From: an uncultured Sphingomonadaceae bacterium
GTDB taxonomy: Bacteria > Pseudomonadota > Alphaproteobacteria > Sphingomonadales > Sphingomonadaceae
Direction: 5' to 3'
Length of the DNA: 64,000 bases
NCBI GenBank assembly: GCA_947497315.1
Contig: CANMFX010000001.1
Location: forward strand, 1,054,001 to 1,118,000
Below are positions 44,274 through 52,990 of this stretch, piece after piece. Under the pieces are notes generated by a model that was not told where the DNA came from, did not search any database, and was given only the letters and a program-made list of their open reading frames with translations. The translations under genes and the position numbers were made by a program. Positions within the stretch are counted from its first letter, which is position 1. Every line of letters begins with the position of its first letter.

Positions 44274-45676
44274 CACAGCAACTCCCGGACATCGGCAATG
44301 GCACCTGCCAGCGCGCTAGCGACAACCGTTTCGGGACTGGCAATATGGGTTTTGACGCCCGGTCCCTGACGGCTTTCAAAATTACGGTTGGTGGTAGAGA
44401 TAACCCGCGCGCCTGATTGAAAACTCTCACCTCCTGCATAGAAGCACATCGAACAGCCACTTTCCCGCCATTCAAACCCGGCTTCGCGAAAAATTGCATC
44501 AATCCCTTCTGCTTCAGCTTCGCGTTTGACGCGGGAGGAGCCGGGGACACAAATGGCTTGGACATGGCCAGCAATTTTCTTGCCCTTCAGTAGGGCGCTG
44601 GCCTGGCGCAGGTCAGACAAGCGGCTATTGGTGCAGCTACCTATGAAAGCGGCATCTATCGGCGTTCCCTTAAGGCTCTGTCCTTTTTGCAATGCCATAT
44701 ATTCGAGCGGGCGCTCACCCGCAGTTTCGGGTACGGTGCCGCCAATACCAACACTATGTTCCGGACTGGTACCCCAACTGACCGTCGGTGTAATCGCGCT
44801 GGCATCTATTTTAATTTCAGCATCAAAAGTAGCATCTACATCGCTGATCAGCTTTTCCCAGCTTTCAACGGCTTGGTCCCACTCAACTCCTTTGGGCGCA
44901 TAACGGCGACCCTTCAGATATTTGAAAGTCTTCCGATCAGGAGCGATAAACCCGGACATGGCGGAAAACTCCGTCGCCATGTTGCAAAGGGTCATCCGCC
45001 CTTCCATGTCGAGCGCGCGAACCGCATCTCCGGAAAATTCCACCGCGTGACCCTTGCCACCGGCCGCGCCATGGCTGGCGATCAGCGTCATGATCATGTC
45101 CTTGGGCGTGACGCCGTTTGGTAACGACCCGGAAAAACATACCCGCATGGATTTTGGCTTGTTCAGCCGCAATGTTCCCGTCGCCATCGCATGTTCCGCC
45201 TCAGATGATCCGATGCCCCAGGCTAGTGCGCCAAAAGCGCCCTGTGTGCAGGTATGGCTGTCGGGTGCCACCAAGGTACATCCAGGTAACACGATACCCA
45301 GTTCAGGCGATATCACATGGACAATTCCCTGGTCGGGATCGTTGACATCAAACAGGGTTATGCCAGCGGCTTTGGTAGCGGCCCTCGTTTCGGTGATGAA
45401 AGCCTGTCCGCCGGGCATCAAGGTCTGGTCCGTTCGACCTGGCCGGGTGTCAACAATATGGTCTGTGACCGCAAAGACGCGTGCGGGATCGACCACTGCT
45501 CGTCCGGCCTTCGCCAACGAATTGAGCGCGGACGCACCGGTGCGTTCGTGCAGAAAAACACGGTCGATCGCCACAAGTGCGCCACTGCCGGGCAAGGCGG
45601 CGACCACATGGCTATCCCATAACTTGTCAAAGAGCGTTGATGGTTCAGGCAGAAACAGCCCCCATTTCCGTATCAA
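44273..45676 (-). CDS. LeuC-type hydro-lyase large subunit
   Basis: Aconitase-family subunit of about 467 residues. [4Fe-4S] ligands are C348 (GSCTNS), C408 and C411 (GCSMC). LVAPDSHTCTQGAFGALAWGIG is standard. The stretch after the cluster cysteines (CFYAGGESFQSGAR, then STTNRNFESRQG) departs from the usual leucine-enzyme form, hinting at another substrate, for example dimethylmaleate- or citraconate-type hydration. No in-frame ATG or GTG precedes the domain; the start is a TTG at 45676 that overlaps the lipocalin-like gene by 32 nt. A downstream CTG is the alternative. Confidence 0.87.
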   Translation of the reverse strand: MIRKWGLFLPEPSTLFDKLWDSHVVAALPGSGALVAIDRVFLHERTGASALNSLAKAGRAVVDPARVFAVTDHIVDTRPGRTDQTLMPGGQAFITETRAATKAAGITLFDVNDPDQGIVHVISPELGIVLPGCTLVAPDSHTCTQGAFGALAWGIGSSEAEHAMATGTLRLNKPKSMRVCFSGSLPNGVTPKDMIMTLIASHGAAGGKGHAVEFSGDAVRALDMEGRMTLCNMATEFSAMSGFIAPDRKTFKYLKGRRYAPKGVEWDQAVESWEKLISDVDATFDAEIKIDASAITPTVSWGTSPEHSVGIGGTVPETAGERPLEYMALQKGQSLKGTPIDAAFIGSCTNSRLSDLRQASALLKGKKIAGHVQAICVPGSSRVKREAEAEGIDAIFREAGFEWRESGCSMCFYAGGESFQSGARVISTTNRNFESRQGPGVKTHIASPETVVASALAGAIADVRELL

Positions 45677-46145
45677 TACTACGCCAATCCTTGGTCACAA
45701 AAGTCTCCTGTATCGCGGTCCGCGTTTCCAGCAATCCGTTTCTAATCCAGTGCCACGTCCGGCAACGATTTTGGCCATCGTCGGAAATCTGGATCTGTTC
45801 ATAAAGATAAAGTGATGGATCACCTTGCCGCTGCCAATACAACATCACAGTGCGGTTATATTCGTCCAGCGGCACTTCGGCAGCCCAACCCTTGATCAGT
45901 TCATTGTCCCACCAGACGCGTTTGTCCCGATATTCGGCCGGAAACTCGCGTATCTCGGTCTTTCCATCAGCCCATGTATAGTGGTTGGTCTGATGATAAG
46001 GCACATCGCCTTCGCCCGGGAATCGGCAAAGCAGGCGGGATGCATGCTCATCAATTTTCTCGTTCTGCGCGTTGAAATAGGTGTAGGTGCCGTCCCAAAC
46101 GCCTTCGTGGCGGGCCAATAGCGGCATGTCTTCTCTGATTCCCAT
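45645..46145 (-). CDS. Lipocalin-like protein of unknown function
   Basis: Soluble protein of 166 residues beginning at the ATG within TAATG, overlapping the stop of the alpha/beta hydrolase gene by one base. It begins with LARHEGVWDGTYTYF and continues with alternating strands (TNHYTWADGK, RVWWDNELIKGWAAEV, RTVMLYWQRQ, YLYEQIQISDDGQNR), a calycin/lipocalin-like beta-barrel pattern resembling DUF3598-type proteins. No signal peptide. It may bind a hydrophobic pathway intermediate or may be an uncharacterised enzyme. Its 3' end contains the start region of the LeuC-type gene. Confidence 0.55.
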   Translation of the reverse strand: MGIREDMPLLARHEGVWDGTYTYFNAQNEKIDEHASRLLCRFPGEGDVPYHQTNHYTWADGKTEIREFPAEYRDKRVWWDNELIKGWAAEVPLDEYNRTVMLYWQRQGDPSLYLYEQIQISDDGQNRCRTWHWIRNGLLETRTAIQETFVTKDWRSIDTEMGAVSA

Positions 46146-47524
46146 TAATCTTCCTTTTGTCTTGATTGGAGGGCGATATGATACTGTCTGGCACTGTGGC
46201 CGTTGATCAGAGCAAGATGCTCTGCGGCCAGATTCCCGGGTTCTAGATGCTTTTCGTCGAAAGCAAGGGCGTGATCTGCATCGACCGTGTACCAGGGTGC
46301 AAACATATGACGGGCGCGAACAATCTGCCAAGCCATGTTAAGATAATTACCAAAACGGTCGGGCGACAAATCCGGATAGAGTTGATCTGGTTCACCATCA
46401 GGCAGGGATGGATAGACGGTTGTTCCAGTGTCGAGCGCATCAGCAATAGCATTTATAACATCCTGCCACGGAGCCCAGCTTACAGGGGCTTTGTCGGCCC
46501 AATTGTCCGATAGGCCATGACCGGGCAGATCAATGGCGATCTGCCCGTCGGGTTGATTGCCGGTTACGGCATAGGCCGGCGCATGAAGAGCAAGTCTATC
46601 TGCGCCCCGATCGCCTCGCCAATGGATTAGGCCGCGAAAATCATCTGTTCGAATTTCCACAAAACCTTCATCACCGGCATCGGGTAGATTGTCGATTGTC
46701 ACCGTCTCCGTGGCCAGCAAATGGGACAGGCTGACCGCCTGATGTTCCTCTGGCGTTGTCACTTTTTGTGCGGTCCAAGTGGCAGGCATGTGACCCAACC
46801 GGTCAATATGCTCTTGCAGCGGATCGCCATCATAAGCGCTGATCAGGCAGGGTGGGACATTTGCATCCACAGCCGGAATGTCACGCGGCGCGCGCAGCAC
46901 GGCACCATAGCCTGCCTGATAGGCATTGCCGGCATCGAGCATTTCGCGAACAATCGCATCCACCCGTGCGGGGTCATCATTGGCAACCGATAGCCGGTGC
47001 GCATCATCGGTTGCAAACCATGGGAAGAACCAGCTTTGTTCCAAAATCCGGTTCCATAACCACGTCAGATGTTCGCCATAGTCGGAGGGATGAAATTCCG
47101 GCAAATAGCGATCGCTAAAAAGCGCCATTTCCTCCGCTGACCAGATCGCATAGCCCCCGACGGCCAATGTTGTGATTCGCGTCGGATGGCGTTTGACCGC
47201 CGTGACCAAAATGATTCCACCGGAATGAAAGCCATAGGCGGCGCATCTTTGGATACCCAGTGCATCAAGAAATTCGATAGCCGCGTCCGCATATTCGGCG
47301 ATTTCGGGATGGTCTGGCAGTGGATCAGACTGCCCAAAACCCGGCGTATCTGGCGCGATACATGTGAAATGCTCCGACCATTTTTTCATCAACGCTTCAT
47401 ATTCTTTGGAGCTGCGCGGGCTCTGATGCACCAGCAGCAGCGGCGGGCCTTTGCCCGCCTTGCGATAATGGACGCGGCGTCTGTTGCTGCCGCTTGAAAC
47501 ATCGATAAAGTGTCGTGTGATCAT
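46145..47524 (-). CDS. Alpha/beta hydrolase with a second degenerate hydrolase-like half
   Basis: Protein of 459 residues. The N-terminal ~265 residues form an alpha/beta hydrolase: PLLLVHQSPRSS oxyanion region, APDTPGFGQSD (58-67), nucleophile elbow G98-F-H-S101-G-G, acid in DGDP near residue 232, and His in EEHQA near 261. The elbow differs from GxSxG because the Gly at S-2 is Phe99. The C-terminal ~190 residues contain another DLPGHGLSD (332-340) but no nucleophile elbow, so this half looks like a partial, probably non-catalytic repeat. First gene of the leftward operon, 10 bp from the TTGTCnnGACAA palindromes. Ester or C-C hydrolysis is possible. Confidence 0.75.
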   Translation of the reverse strand: MITRHFIDVSSGSNRRRVHYRKAGKGPPLLLVHQSPRSSKEYEALMKKWSEHFTCIAPDTPGFGQSDPLPDHPEIAEYADAAIEFLDALGIQRCAAYGFHSGGIILVTAVKRHPTRITTLAVGGYAIWSAEEMALFSDRYLPEFHPSDYGEHLTWLWNRILEQSWFFPWFATDDAHRLSVANDDPARVDAIVREMLDAGNAYQAGYGAVLRAPRDIPAVDANVPPCLISAYDGDPLQEHIDRLGHMPATWTAQKVTTPEEHQAVSLSHLLATETVTIDNLPDAGDEGFVEIRTDDFRGLIHWRGDRGADRLALHAPAYAVTGNQPDGQIAIDLPGHGLSDNWADKAPVSWAPWQDVINAIADALDTGTTVYPSLPDGEPDQLYPDLSPDRFGNYLNMAWQIVRARHMFAPWYTVDADHALAFDEKHLEPGNLAAEHLALINGHSARQYHIALQSRQKED

Positions 47525-47534
47525 AAGAACCTTT

Positions 47535-47550
47535 ATTTGTCCGGACAAAT
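47535..47550. promoter_or_regulatory. TTGTCnnGACAA operator, site 1a (perfect palindrome)
   Basis: ATTTGTCCGGACAAAT, a perfect 16-bp palindrome, lies in the 89-bp divergent gap between the alpha/beta hydrolase and isochorismatase-fold genes, 10 bp before the hydrolase start. The same core recurs at 54780, 61247 and 63708, always upstream of pathway genes. The GT-N4-AC arrangement resembles FCD-type GntR operators. The cognate regulator is not identified. Confidence 0.8.
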
Positions 47551-47562
47551 TTGTCTCGACAA
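47551..47562. promoter_or_regulatory. TTGTCnnGACAA operator, site 1b
   Basis: TTGTCTCGACAA follows site 1a directly, differing from it only in the two central bases that are not conserved between sites. Its centre is 14 bp from that of site 1a, which would allow two dimers to bind cooperatively and control both divergent operons. Confidence 0.65.
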
Positions 47563-47613
47563 GTCTTTTTTGCAGATTATTGTCTTTTTATCGAATCCGG
47601 AGAGAAAAACCCA

Positions 47614-48294
47614 ATGACATTGATTGGCACGAAAATGGTCCAGGATGGCCGTACTGCGCGCGAGATTTTTGAAGAAGTGATCGGCAATCCCGCTCGAAAG
47701 AAATTTGGTTTTGGTGAAAAACTCGCCATCGTCAATGTCGATGTGCAGCAAGCCTACACGCGGACCGATATGTTCAAGACGGCTTATGAGACTGATCCGA
47801 AGCAGATCGACTTAATTAATAAGATTTCGGCTTTAGCGCGGGCTAAAGCCATGCCGGTCATCTGGAGCCGGGTTGCATATAAGGACGACGCCGGGGATGC
47901 CGGAGTCTGGGGCACTCGAACCGATACCGAAGATTCGCTGCAGAATATCAAATATGACAGCGAGCGCCATTTGCTGGATCCGCGCTGTGATGTGGATGCC
48001 GATGATCTGCAATACACCAAACGTATGCCGAGCGCCTTTTTCGAAACGCCGCTGGCGAGCTATCTAACATGGCACAAAGTCGATACGGTGGTGGTGACCG
48101 GCGGCTCTACATCTGGCTGTGTGCGTGCCACAGCGGTAGATGCGCTAAGTCACGGATATCGTACGATCGTTCCGATCGAAACCTGCGCCGATAAGCATGA
48201 AAGCTATCATTTTGCCAACCTGACCGACTTGCAGTTGAAATATGCAGATGTCGAACCGGTGCAGGCTGTGATTGACTGGCTGGAGGCGCGCTAG
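47614..48294 (+). CDS. Isochorismatase-fold amidohydrolase (NicF / N-carbamoylsarcosine amidase type)
   Basis: Cysteine hydrolase of 226 residues. The catalytic triad is visible: D43 (VNVDVQQAYT), K136 (TKRMPSAFF) and C169 (GGSTSGCVRATAVDA). The family includes maleamate amidohydrolase (NicF), N-carbamoylsarcosine amidase and nicotinamidase. The long N-terminal part, the GCVRATAVDA form and VWG segment favour the NicF/carbamoylsarcosine branch. The ATG at 47614 follows GGAGAG. It opens the rightward operon with two PuuE-type hydrolases, so removal of ammonia from a half-amide is the favoured inference. Confidence 0.85.
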   Translation: MTLIGTKMVQDGRTAREIFEEVIGNPARKKFGFGEKLAIVNVDVQQAYTRTDMFKTAYETDPKQIDLINKISALARAKAMPVIWSRVAYKDDAGDAGVWGTRTDTEDSLQNIKYDSERHLLDPRCDVDADDLQYTKRMPSAFFETPLASYLTWHKVDTVVVTGGSTSGCVRATAVDALSHGYRTIVPIETCADKHESYHFANLTDLQLKYADVEPVQAVIDWLEAR

Positions 48295-49187
48295 TGTCTG
48301 AAGCACAAAAAACCGATCCCGGATTATATGATTATCTGCCTTATCGCAGTCGTCCGAAAATCGAATGGCCGGAGGGCAAGACCTGCGCGGTATGGATAGC
48401 GCCCAATCTGGAATTTTATGAACTGGACCCTGCGGTAAATCCCCATCGCAAAAGCTGGCCAAAGCCGCATCCCGATGTGGTCGGGTACAGCCACCGTGAT
48501 CACGCAAATCGAGTGTCGCACTGGCGCATGGCGGAAATGATGACCAAGCATGGCTTCCCGGGTTCGGTAAGTCTGTCGGTGGCTTTATGTGATCATATTC
48601 CCGAAGTAGTGGAAGATGCCAACCAGCGTGGTTGGGAATTTTTCAGCCATGGCATTTACAATACCCGCTATTCTTATGGCATGGATGAAGCACAGGAACG
48701 CGCGATTATCGAGGACTCGATTGCTACTGTGGAGCGCGCCACGGGTCAAAGGATCAAAGGCTGGCTGGCTCCCGCGCTGACCCATACACCGCGCACGCTG
48801 GATCTGCTCGCGGAATATGGCATGGATTATACCTGCGATCTTTATCATGATGATCAGCCGACGGATGTGAAGGTGAAGTCGGGGCAGCTAACAGCAATAC
48901 CTTATAGCCTTGAGGTCAATGATCATTACGGCTTCTTCATCTATAACATGTCGCCGCGGGAATATGCAGATACACTGATCCGGCAATATGACCGGCTGGC
49001 GGAAGAAGGAGGGCAATCGGGAACGGTGATGTGCATTCCGTTGCATAGTTATTTAATTGGCCAGCCCCACCGGATTGGTCCGTTTGAGGCAGTGCTCGAA
49101 CATATTGCCGCTGATGGCCGGGCATGGATCACCAAGGCTGGTGATATTGTTGACGCTTTCCGGAAACAGACGGGAGGCGCATCATGA
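48294..49187 (+). CDS. PuuE-type polysaccharide-deacetylase-fold hydrolase (copy 1)
   Basis: NodB-fold protein of 297 residues starting at a GTG in TAGTG. It belongs with PuuE-like members (metal-light allantoinase and cyclic imide hydrolase) and not with chitin or xylan deacetylases. It lacks a signal peptide and the usual TFDDG metal motif, reading WIAPNLEFYEL in that position, with EFFSHGIYNTRYSYGMDEAQE in place of the HxxxH region. LAPALTHTPRTLDLLAEYGMDYTCDLYHDDQP is characteristic. It probably hydrolyses a cyclic amide or imide in the cytosol, possibly as a heteromer with the next gene product. Confidence 0.78.
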   Translation: MSEAQKTDPGLYDYLPYRSRPKIEWPEGKTCAVWIAPNLEFYELDPAVNPHRKSWPKPHPDVVGYSHRDHANRVSHWRMAEMMTKHGFPGSVSLSVALCDHIPEVVEDANQRGWEFFSHGIYNTRYSYGMDEAQERAIIEDSIATVERATGQRIKGWLAPALTHTPRTLDLLAEYGMDYTCDLYHDDQPTDVKVKSGQLTAIPYSLEVNDHYGFFIYNMSPREYADTLIRQYDRLAEEGGQSGTVMCIPLHSYLIGQPHRIGPFEAVLEHIAADGRAWITKAGDIVDAFRKQTGGAS

Positions 49188-50107
49188 GCCTTGATCCTGC
49201 CTATCTTGAATATCCCAAACGTGATCGCGGGATGGACCATGAACATTATCCCTATAGCAGCTTGTTTGATCGCAAGCCGTTGGAGTGGTCTGACGGCAAA
49301 AAGCTACTCATCTGGCCGGTGATCAGCCTCGAATATTTCCCGATGGTGCCCAATGACGACCCATTTCGCGCGCCCGGTCATATGCAGACCGCCTATCCCG
49401 ATTATCGTCACTATACCGCGCGCGAATATGGCACAAGGATCGGCGTTTACCGACTGCTGGGTGCGTTTGAGAAGGTGGGGGCAAAAGTCTCGGTAGCGAC
49501 TAACAGCGTGATTGCCGAACGCTATCCGCAGTTGGTTGAGGACATAGTCTCCGCTGGCCACGAAATCATCGCGCATAGCACAGACATGAACGGTACGATT
49601 GCGAGCGGAATGGCCGAGAGTGATGAGAAGGCGCTGATCGAAGGCTCGCTTACCTCACTGCAAAAAACCACAGGAATCCGCCCGCGTGGTTGGCTGTCAA
49701 TCGCGCGTTCGCAAAGCTTCAACACCGCAAAGCTCCTTGCCGATGCGGGCGTTGATTATATGTGCGACTGGGTGAACGATGAATTGCCTTATACGTTTCA
49801 GACTGACGCGGGTGCGATCATCAATATACCCCTTAATCATGAGCTGTCTGATCGCCAGATTATCAACGTTCAGCAGCAATCGGTCGATAGCTATGCCCAG
49901 CAGATGACCGATGCGGCTGACTGGTTGCTGGCGGAGGCCGGGCAACATGGTGGCCGGATGCTGCCGATGCATTTGACGCCCTATATCATGGGACTACCTT
50001 ATCGGATCAGCGGTTTTGAGAAACTGATTGCTGGCTTTGCGGAGCGTGATGATGTCGGGTTTGCAAGAGGTGAGACGATACTCGACAGCTGGAAGGCACA
50101 GCAATGA
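49184..50107 (+). CDS. PuuE-type polysaccharide-deacetylase-fold hydrolase (copy 2)
   Basis: Paralog of the preceding protein, 307 residues. Matching stretches are LLIWPVISLEYF, HYTAREYGTRIGVYRLLGAFEKVGAKVS, HEIIAHSTDMNGTIASGMAESDEKALIE, and AGVDYMCDWVNDELPY. The SHG motif of copy 1 is AHS here. Sequence drift between the two is large, so they may have separate substrates or form a two-subunit enzyme. Start and stop both overlap neighbouring genes by 4 nt. No signal peptide. Confidence 0.77.
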   Translation: MSLDPAYLEYPKRDRGMDHEHYPYSSLFDRKPLEWSDGKKLLIWPVISLEYFPMVPNDDPFRAPGHMQTAYPDYRHYTAREYGTRIGVYRLLGAFEKVGAKVSVATNSVIAERYPQLVEDIVSAGHEIIAHSTDMNGTIASGMAESDEKALIEGSLTSLQKTTGIRPRGWLSIARSQSFNTAKLLADAGVDYMCDWVNDELPYTFQTDAGAIINIPLNHELSDRQIINVQQQSVDSYAQQMTDAADWLLAEAGQHGGRMLPMHLTPYIMGLPYRISGFEKLIAGFAERDDVGFARGETILDSWKAQQ

Positions 50108-51525
50108 AGATACGCAATCCGCGCACGGGCAAAGCAGACCACGAGATCGCACCATTGAACTGTAAGGCGTTGATGGAAGAGGTGAACCGATTGCGCGATG
50201 CGCAGGTTGCCTGGGCCGCTAAAACAGCTGATGAACGCGGTGCGATATTGCTGCAATGGGCAGATGCGATAGAAGCTGACCTCGGTGCCATTATCCCGGC
50301 GCTTACAGACGATACGGGACGTGGGGGTATCTCCAAGATCGAAGCAGCGGGTGTACCGGGCCAGATTAGGCGTTGGGCTCAGATGGCGCCTCAGCTTATT
50401 GCCGAGGGGCAGTTGGCCGGTCAATCAACCTCGGTACCCACAATCACCACTTCGACACGCTTGGTACCCTATCAACTCGTTGGCGTTATCAGTCCATGGA
50501 ACTTCCCGATGACGCTCGCGCTGATTGACGCCATTCCGGCGCTGATGGCGGGATCGGCTGCTTTGATCAAACCGTCGGAAGTCACGCCACGATTCATCAA
50601 ACCCTTGATGGAAACCGTCCGGAAAATCCCGGAGCTGGCTGAGGTGCTGTCTATCATCGAAGGCGATGGTGCGACCGGGGCAGCGATGGTTGATCAGGTT
50701 GATTACATCTGTTTCACCGGATCGGTAGCCACCGGACGTAAGGTTGGCGAGGCGGCCGCGGAGGCGTTTATTCCGGCTAGTCTGGAATTGGGCGGGAAGG
50801 ACCCGATGATCGTGCTGGCCAGTGCGAATCCGGAAGCAGCGGCGGCGACGGCGCTGAGGGCCAGTATCGTCAACACGGGGCAGGCCTGTCAGTCGATTGA
50901 GCGGGTCTATGTAGCGCGAGAGATTGCCGTGCCGTTCCTGGAGCAACTAACCGCTCAGGCGGAGGCGGTGGAACTGAATTATCCTGATATCAACCAGGGA
51001 CATATCGGTCCGTTTATCTTTGAAAAACAAGCGAAAATTGCGCAGAGTCAGATTGATGATGCTGTCCAAAAAGGCGCGAAACTGATCACCGGCGGTACGG
51101 TCGAAAATCTCGGCGGCGGGCTCTATCTCAGGCCCACGGTTCTCACCGATGTCCCGCCGGATGCCGACATCATGCGCGAAGAAAATTTCGGTCCCGTTAT
51201 TCCGGTGATCGTTTATGATCAGATTGAACAGGCGATTGCGCAGGCGAATGACAGTATCTTCGGACTGTCTGCTGCCGTTATTGGCGGATCAGTGGCGGAG
51301 GCAGAACAGATAGCTGTGCGTCTGAAAGCGGGGGCAGTGTCGATCAATGACGGCTCGCTGACCTCGATGGTCTGGGAAGCGGAAAAGTCGAGCTTCGGCT
51401 ATTCCGGGCTCGGCGCTTCACGAATGGGCACGAGCGGACTGATGCGTTTTTTCCGCAAACAGGTGTTGATCCGGCAATCGGGCGACGCGGCGCGAATAGA
51501 GGCTTTTGCAGAGGAGAATTTCTGA
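50104..51525 (+). CDS. NAD(P)-dependent aldehyde dehydrogenase
   Basis: ALDH-superfamily enzyme of 473 residues oxidising an aldehyde to the acid. Landmarks are SPWNFPMTLALIDAIPALMAGSAALIKPSE (cofactor and catalytic Asn), FTGSVATGRKV, the general base Glu in LELGGKDP (near residue 222), and the nucleophile Cys in NTGQACQSIERVYV (near residue 261). It closes with the usual RQSG-type tail region. Embedded in the rightward operon by 4-nt (50104) and 1-nt (51525) overlaps. With the alcohol dehydrogenase downstream it could convert a hydroxymethyl group to a carboxylate. Confidence 0.92.
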   Translation: MKIRNPRTGKADHEIAPLNCKALMEEVNRLRDAQVAWAAKTADERGAILLQWADAIEADLGAIIPALTDDTGRGGISKIEAAGVPGQIRRWAQMAPQLIAEGQLAGQSTSVPTITTSTRLVPYQLVGVISPWNFPMTLALIDAIPALMAGSAALIKPSEVTPRFIKPLMETVRKIPELAEVLSIIEGDGATGAAMVDQVDYICFTGSVATGRKVGEAAAEAFIPASLELGGKDPMIVLASANPEAAAATALRASIVNTGQACQSIERVYVAREIAVPFLEQLTAQAEAVELNYPDINQGHIGPFIFEKQAKIAQSQIDDAVQKGAKLITGGTVENLGGGLYLRPTVLTDVPPDADIMREENFGPVIPVIVYDQIEQAIAQANDSIFGLSAAVIGGSVAEAEQIAVRLKAGAVSINDGSLTSMVWEAEKSSFGYSGLGASRMGTSGLMRFFRKQVLIRQSGDAARIEAFAEENF

Positions 51526-52712
51526 TGGGCGTGGAATTGCAACATCCGATGAAACCGGAACTGACGGCGGAGGAAGCCGCGCGCGGGCGCTTTGTGTCCG
51601 GCATCCGGGCGTTCATTCTCAACGATCTCGCCGGTGATTTGCGCTTGGCCTATGACAAGCGCGCAGCCCCTGCCTTTGCCCGGGAGAACGGCCGCGCTCC
51701 GGAAACCAGCAACGAAGCGCATCAGGCGCTGCGCGGTGATCCGGCGTTTAATAGCTATTCGGCGATGCGGGTGCAGGCGCAAAAAATGGTCTGGCAGGCA
51801 TCGGGCGCTGTCGTCGCGCGTGATCTAGAACGGCTGGAGGCGGAAGCGGCGAAAGTTGCCGATGCGCCCGGCTCTGTAAACCTCGACCCCGATCTTGACA
51901 TTCCGCGCAATGTCGATGCGATTGAAGTGCACCTGATGCCCGGCAGCTATACGCGCGGCGGGGAGTCGCTGGAAGCCGGTGCGGTCTATGATCAGGGGCT
52001 GGCGGTATTTTCCATGGGCCTGATGGGCGCCAATCTCGATGATATAGGCCTGTCCATGGCCGCTTATGTGAAAGGCAAGTTCCCAGACTTTCAGCCGCAG
52101 AATATTCTCGATACAGGCTGCACCATCGGTCACAATACCCTGCCGTGGAAACAAACCTATCCCGATGCCAAGGTCGAAGCGATTGACGCCGCGGCTGGCG
52201 GCTTGCGCTATGCGTCGGCCCGCGCAAAAATGCAGGGGCAGGAGGTTGATTTTGCGCAAATGTCCGCAGATGCGCTGGATTATCCCGACGCCAGTTTCGA
52301 CCTCGTCTTTTCCTCGATGTTCCTGCATGAGCTATCAAAAAAGGCGCGCGCGGCGGCGTTCAAGGAAGCCTATCGGGTGCTGAAACCCGGCGGGTTGCTT
52401 TTACACATGGAATTGCCGCCCAATGACCAGATGAATGCCTTTGACGGCTTTTATCTCGACTGGGACAGCTGGTATAACTCAGAACCTTTCTACAAAGGCT
52501 ATCGCGACGAAAGCCCGCCGGAACTGTGCAAGGCCGGCGGCTTTGATGCAGATGATTATTTCCAGTTTGTCGTGCCCAGCATTGGCATCTACGGTGAGGA
52601 AGCCGTGGCGCAGGCGATTGCGGATGAGAATGCTAATGCGGTCGATAGCGAAACCACCGGGCGGCTGGCCGAAGGTATCATGTGGTTCGGTTTCGGCGCG
52701 TGGAAAAGATGA
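51525..52712 (+). CDS. Class I methyltransferase-fold protein with N-terminal extension (copy 1)
   Basis: Protein of 395 residues. The C-terminal half is a SAM-methyltransferase fold: ILDTGCTIGHN (194-204) as motif I, VEAIDAAAG as motif II, DLVFSSMFLHELS, and VLKPGGLLLHME. The N-terminal ~190 residues are a separate extension with LAYDKRAAPAF (41-51) and HLMPGSY (136-142). These landmarks, and the overall order, are shared with the protein at 55968-57224. The substrate is unknown; no quinone- or steroid-methylase signature is evident. It overlaps the next gene (small protein) by 4 nt. Methylation, or a SAM-independent reaction on the same fold, are both possible. Confidence 0.78.
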   Translation: MGVELQHPMKPELTAEEAARGRFVSGIRAFILNDLAGDLRLAYDKRAAPAFARENGRAPETSNEAHQALRGDPAFNSYSAMRVQAQKMVWQASGAVVARDLERLEAEAAKVADAPGSVNLDPDLDIPRNVDAIEVHLMPGSYTRGGESLEAGAVYDQGLAVFSMGLMGANLDDIGLSMAAYVKGKFPDFQPQNILDTGCTIGHNTLPWKQTYPDAKVEAIDAAAGGLRYASARAKMQGQEVDFAQMSADALDYPDASFDLVFSSMFLHELSKKARAAAFKEAYRVLKPGGLLLHMELPPNDQMNAFDGFYLDWDSWYNSEPFYKGYRDESPPELCKAGGFDADDYFQFVVPSIGIYGEEAVAQAIADENANAVDSETTGRLAEGIMWFGFGAWKR

Positions 52713-52990
52713 GTTCTCAAACCGACAACCCCGGTCCGGTGTTCAAACCCGACGACACACCAAAAGATATTTATGGTCCGGACGGTAAACCACAATTTTT
52801 CGACGATCCCGGCATGGATCGTTTTGTCGCTGTCGTGATGAATATGGCGCAGGAAATGTGGGTACAGGAAGAAAGACTGATGGCGCTCGAAGGGCTGGAA
52901 GCCTCTGAAACGGACCGCGAGGCGAAGCTGAAAGCGTTTATCGACCGCATTTTTGCACCGCTGCGCGAACAAGGGAGTGACGACATATGA
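52709..52990 (+). CDS. Small protein paired with the methyltransferase (copy 1)
   Basis: Soluble acidic protein of 93 residues with no recognised domain. After a Pro/Asp-rich start it has QFFDDPGMDRFVAVVMNMAQ, then a long helix-forming segment (EEERLMALEG-type EERLMALEGLEASETDREAK). It resembles the small protein at 55609-55971, which also directly follows a methyltransferase gene of the same family. Overlaps on both sides by 4 nt indicate tight coupling. Most likely a dedicated subunit or chaperone of the methyltransferase-fold protein. Confidence 0.7.
   Translation: MSSQTDNPGPVFKPDDTPKDIYGPDGKPQFFDDPGMDRFVAVVMNMAQEMWVQEERLMALEGLEASETDREAKLKAFIDRIFAPLREQGSDDI

Noticed and set aside
43656-45676. 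leuCD as part of leucine biosynthesis
   Set aside because: No leuA, leuB or other leucine genes are near; both genes are embedded in a catabolic operon and the cluster-adjacent residues differ. I kept the LeuC/LeuD-type name only.
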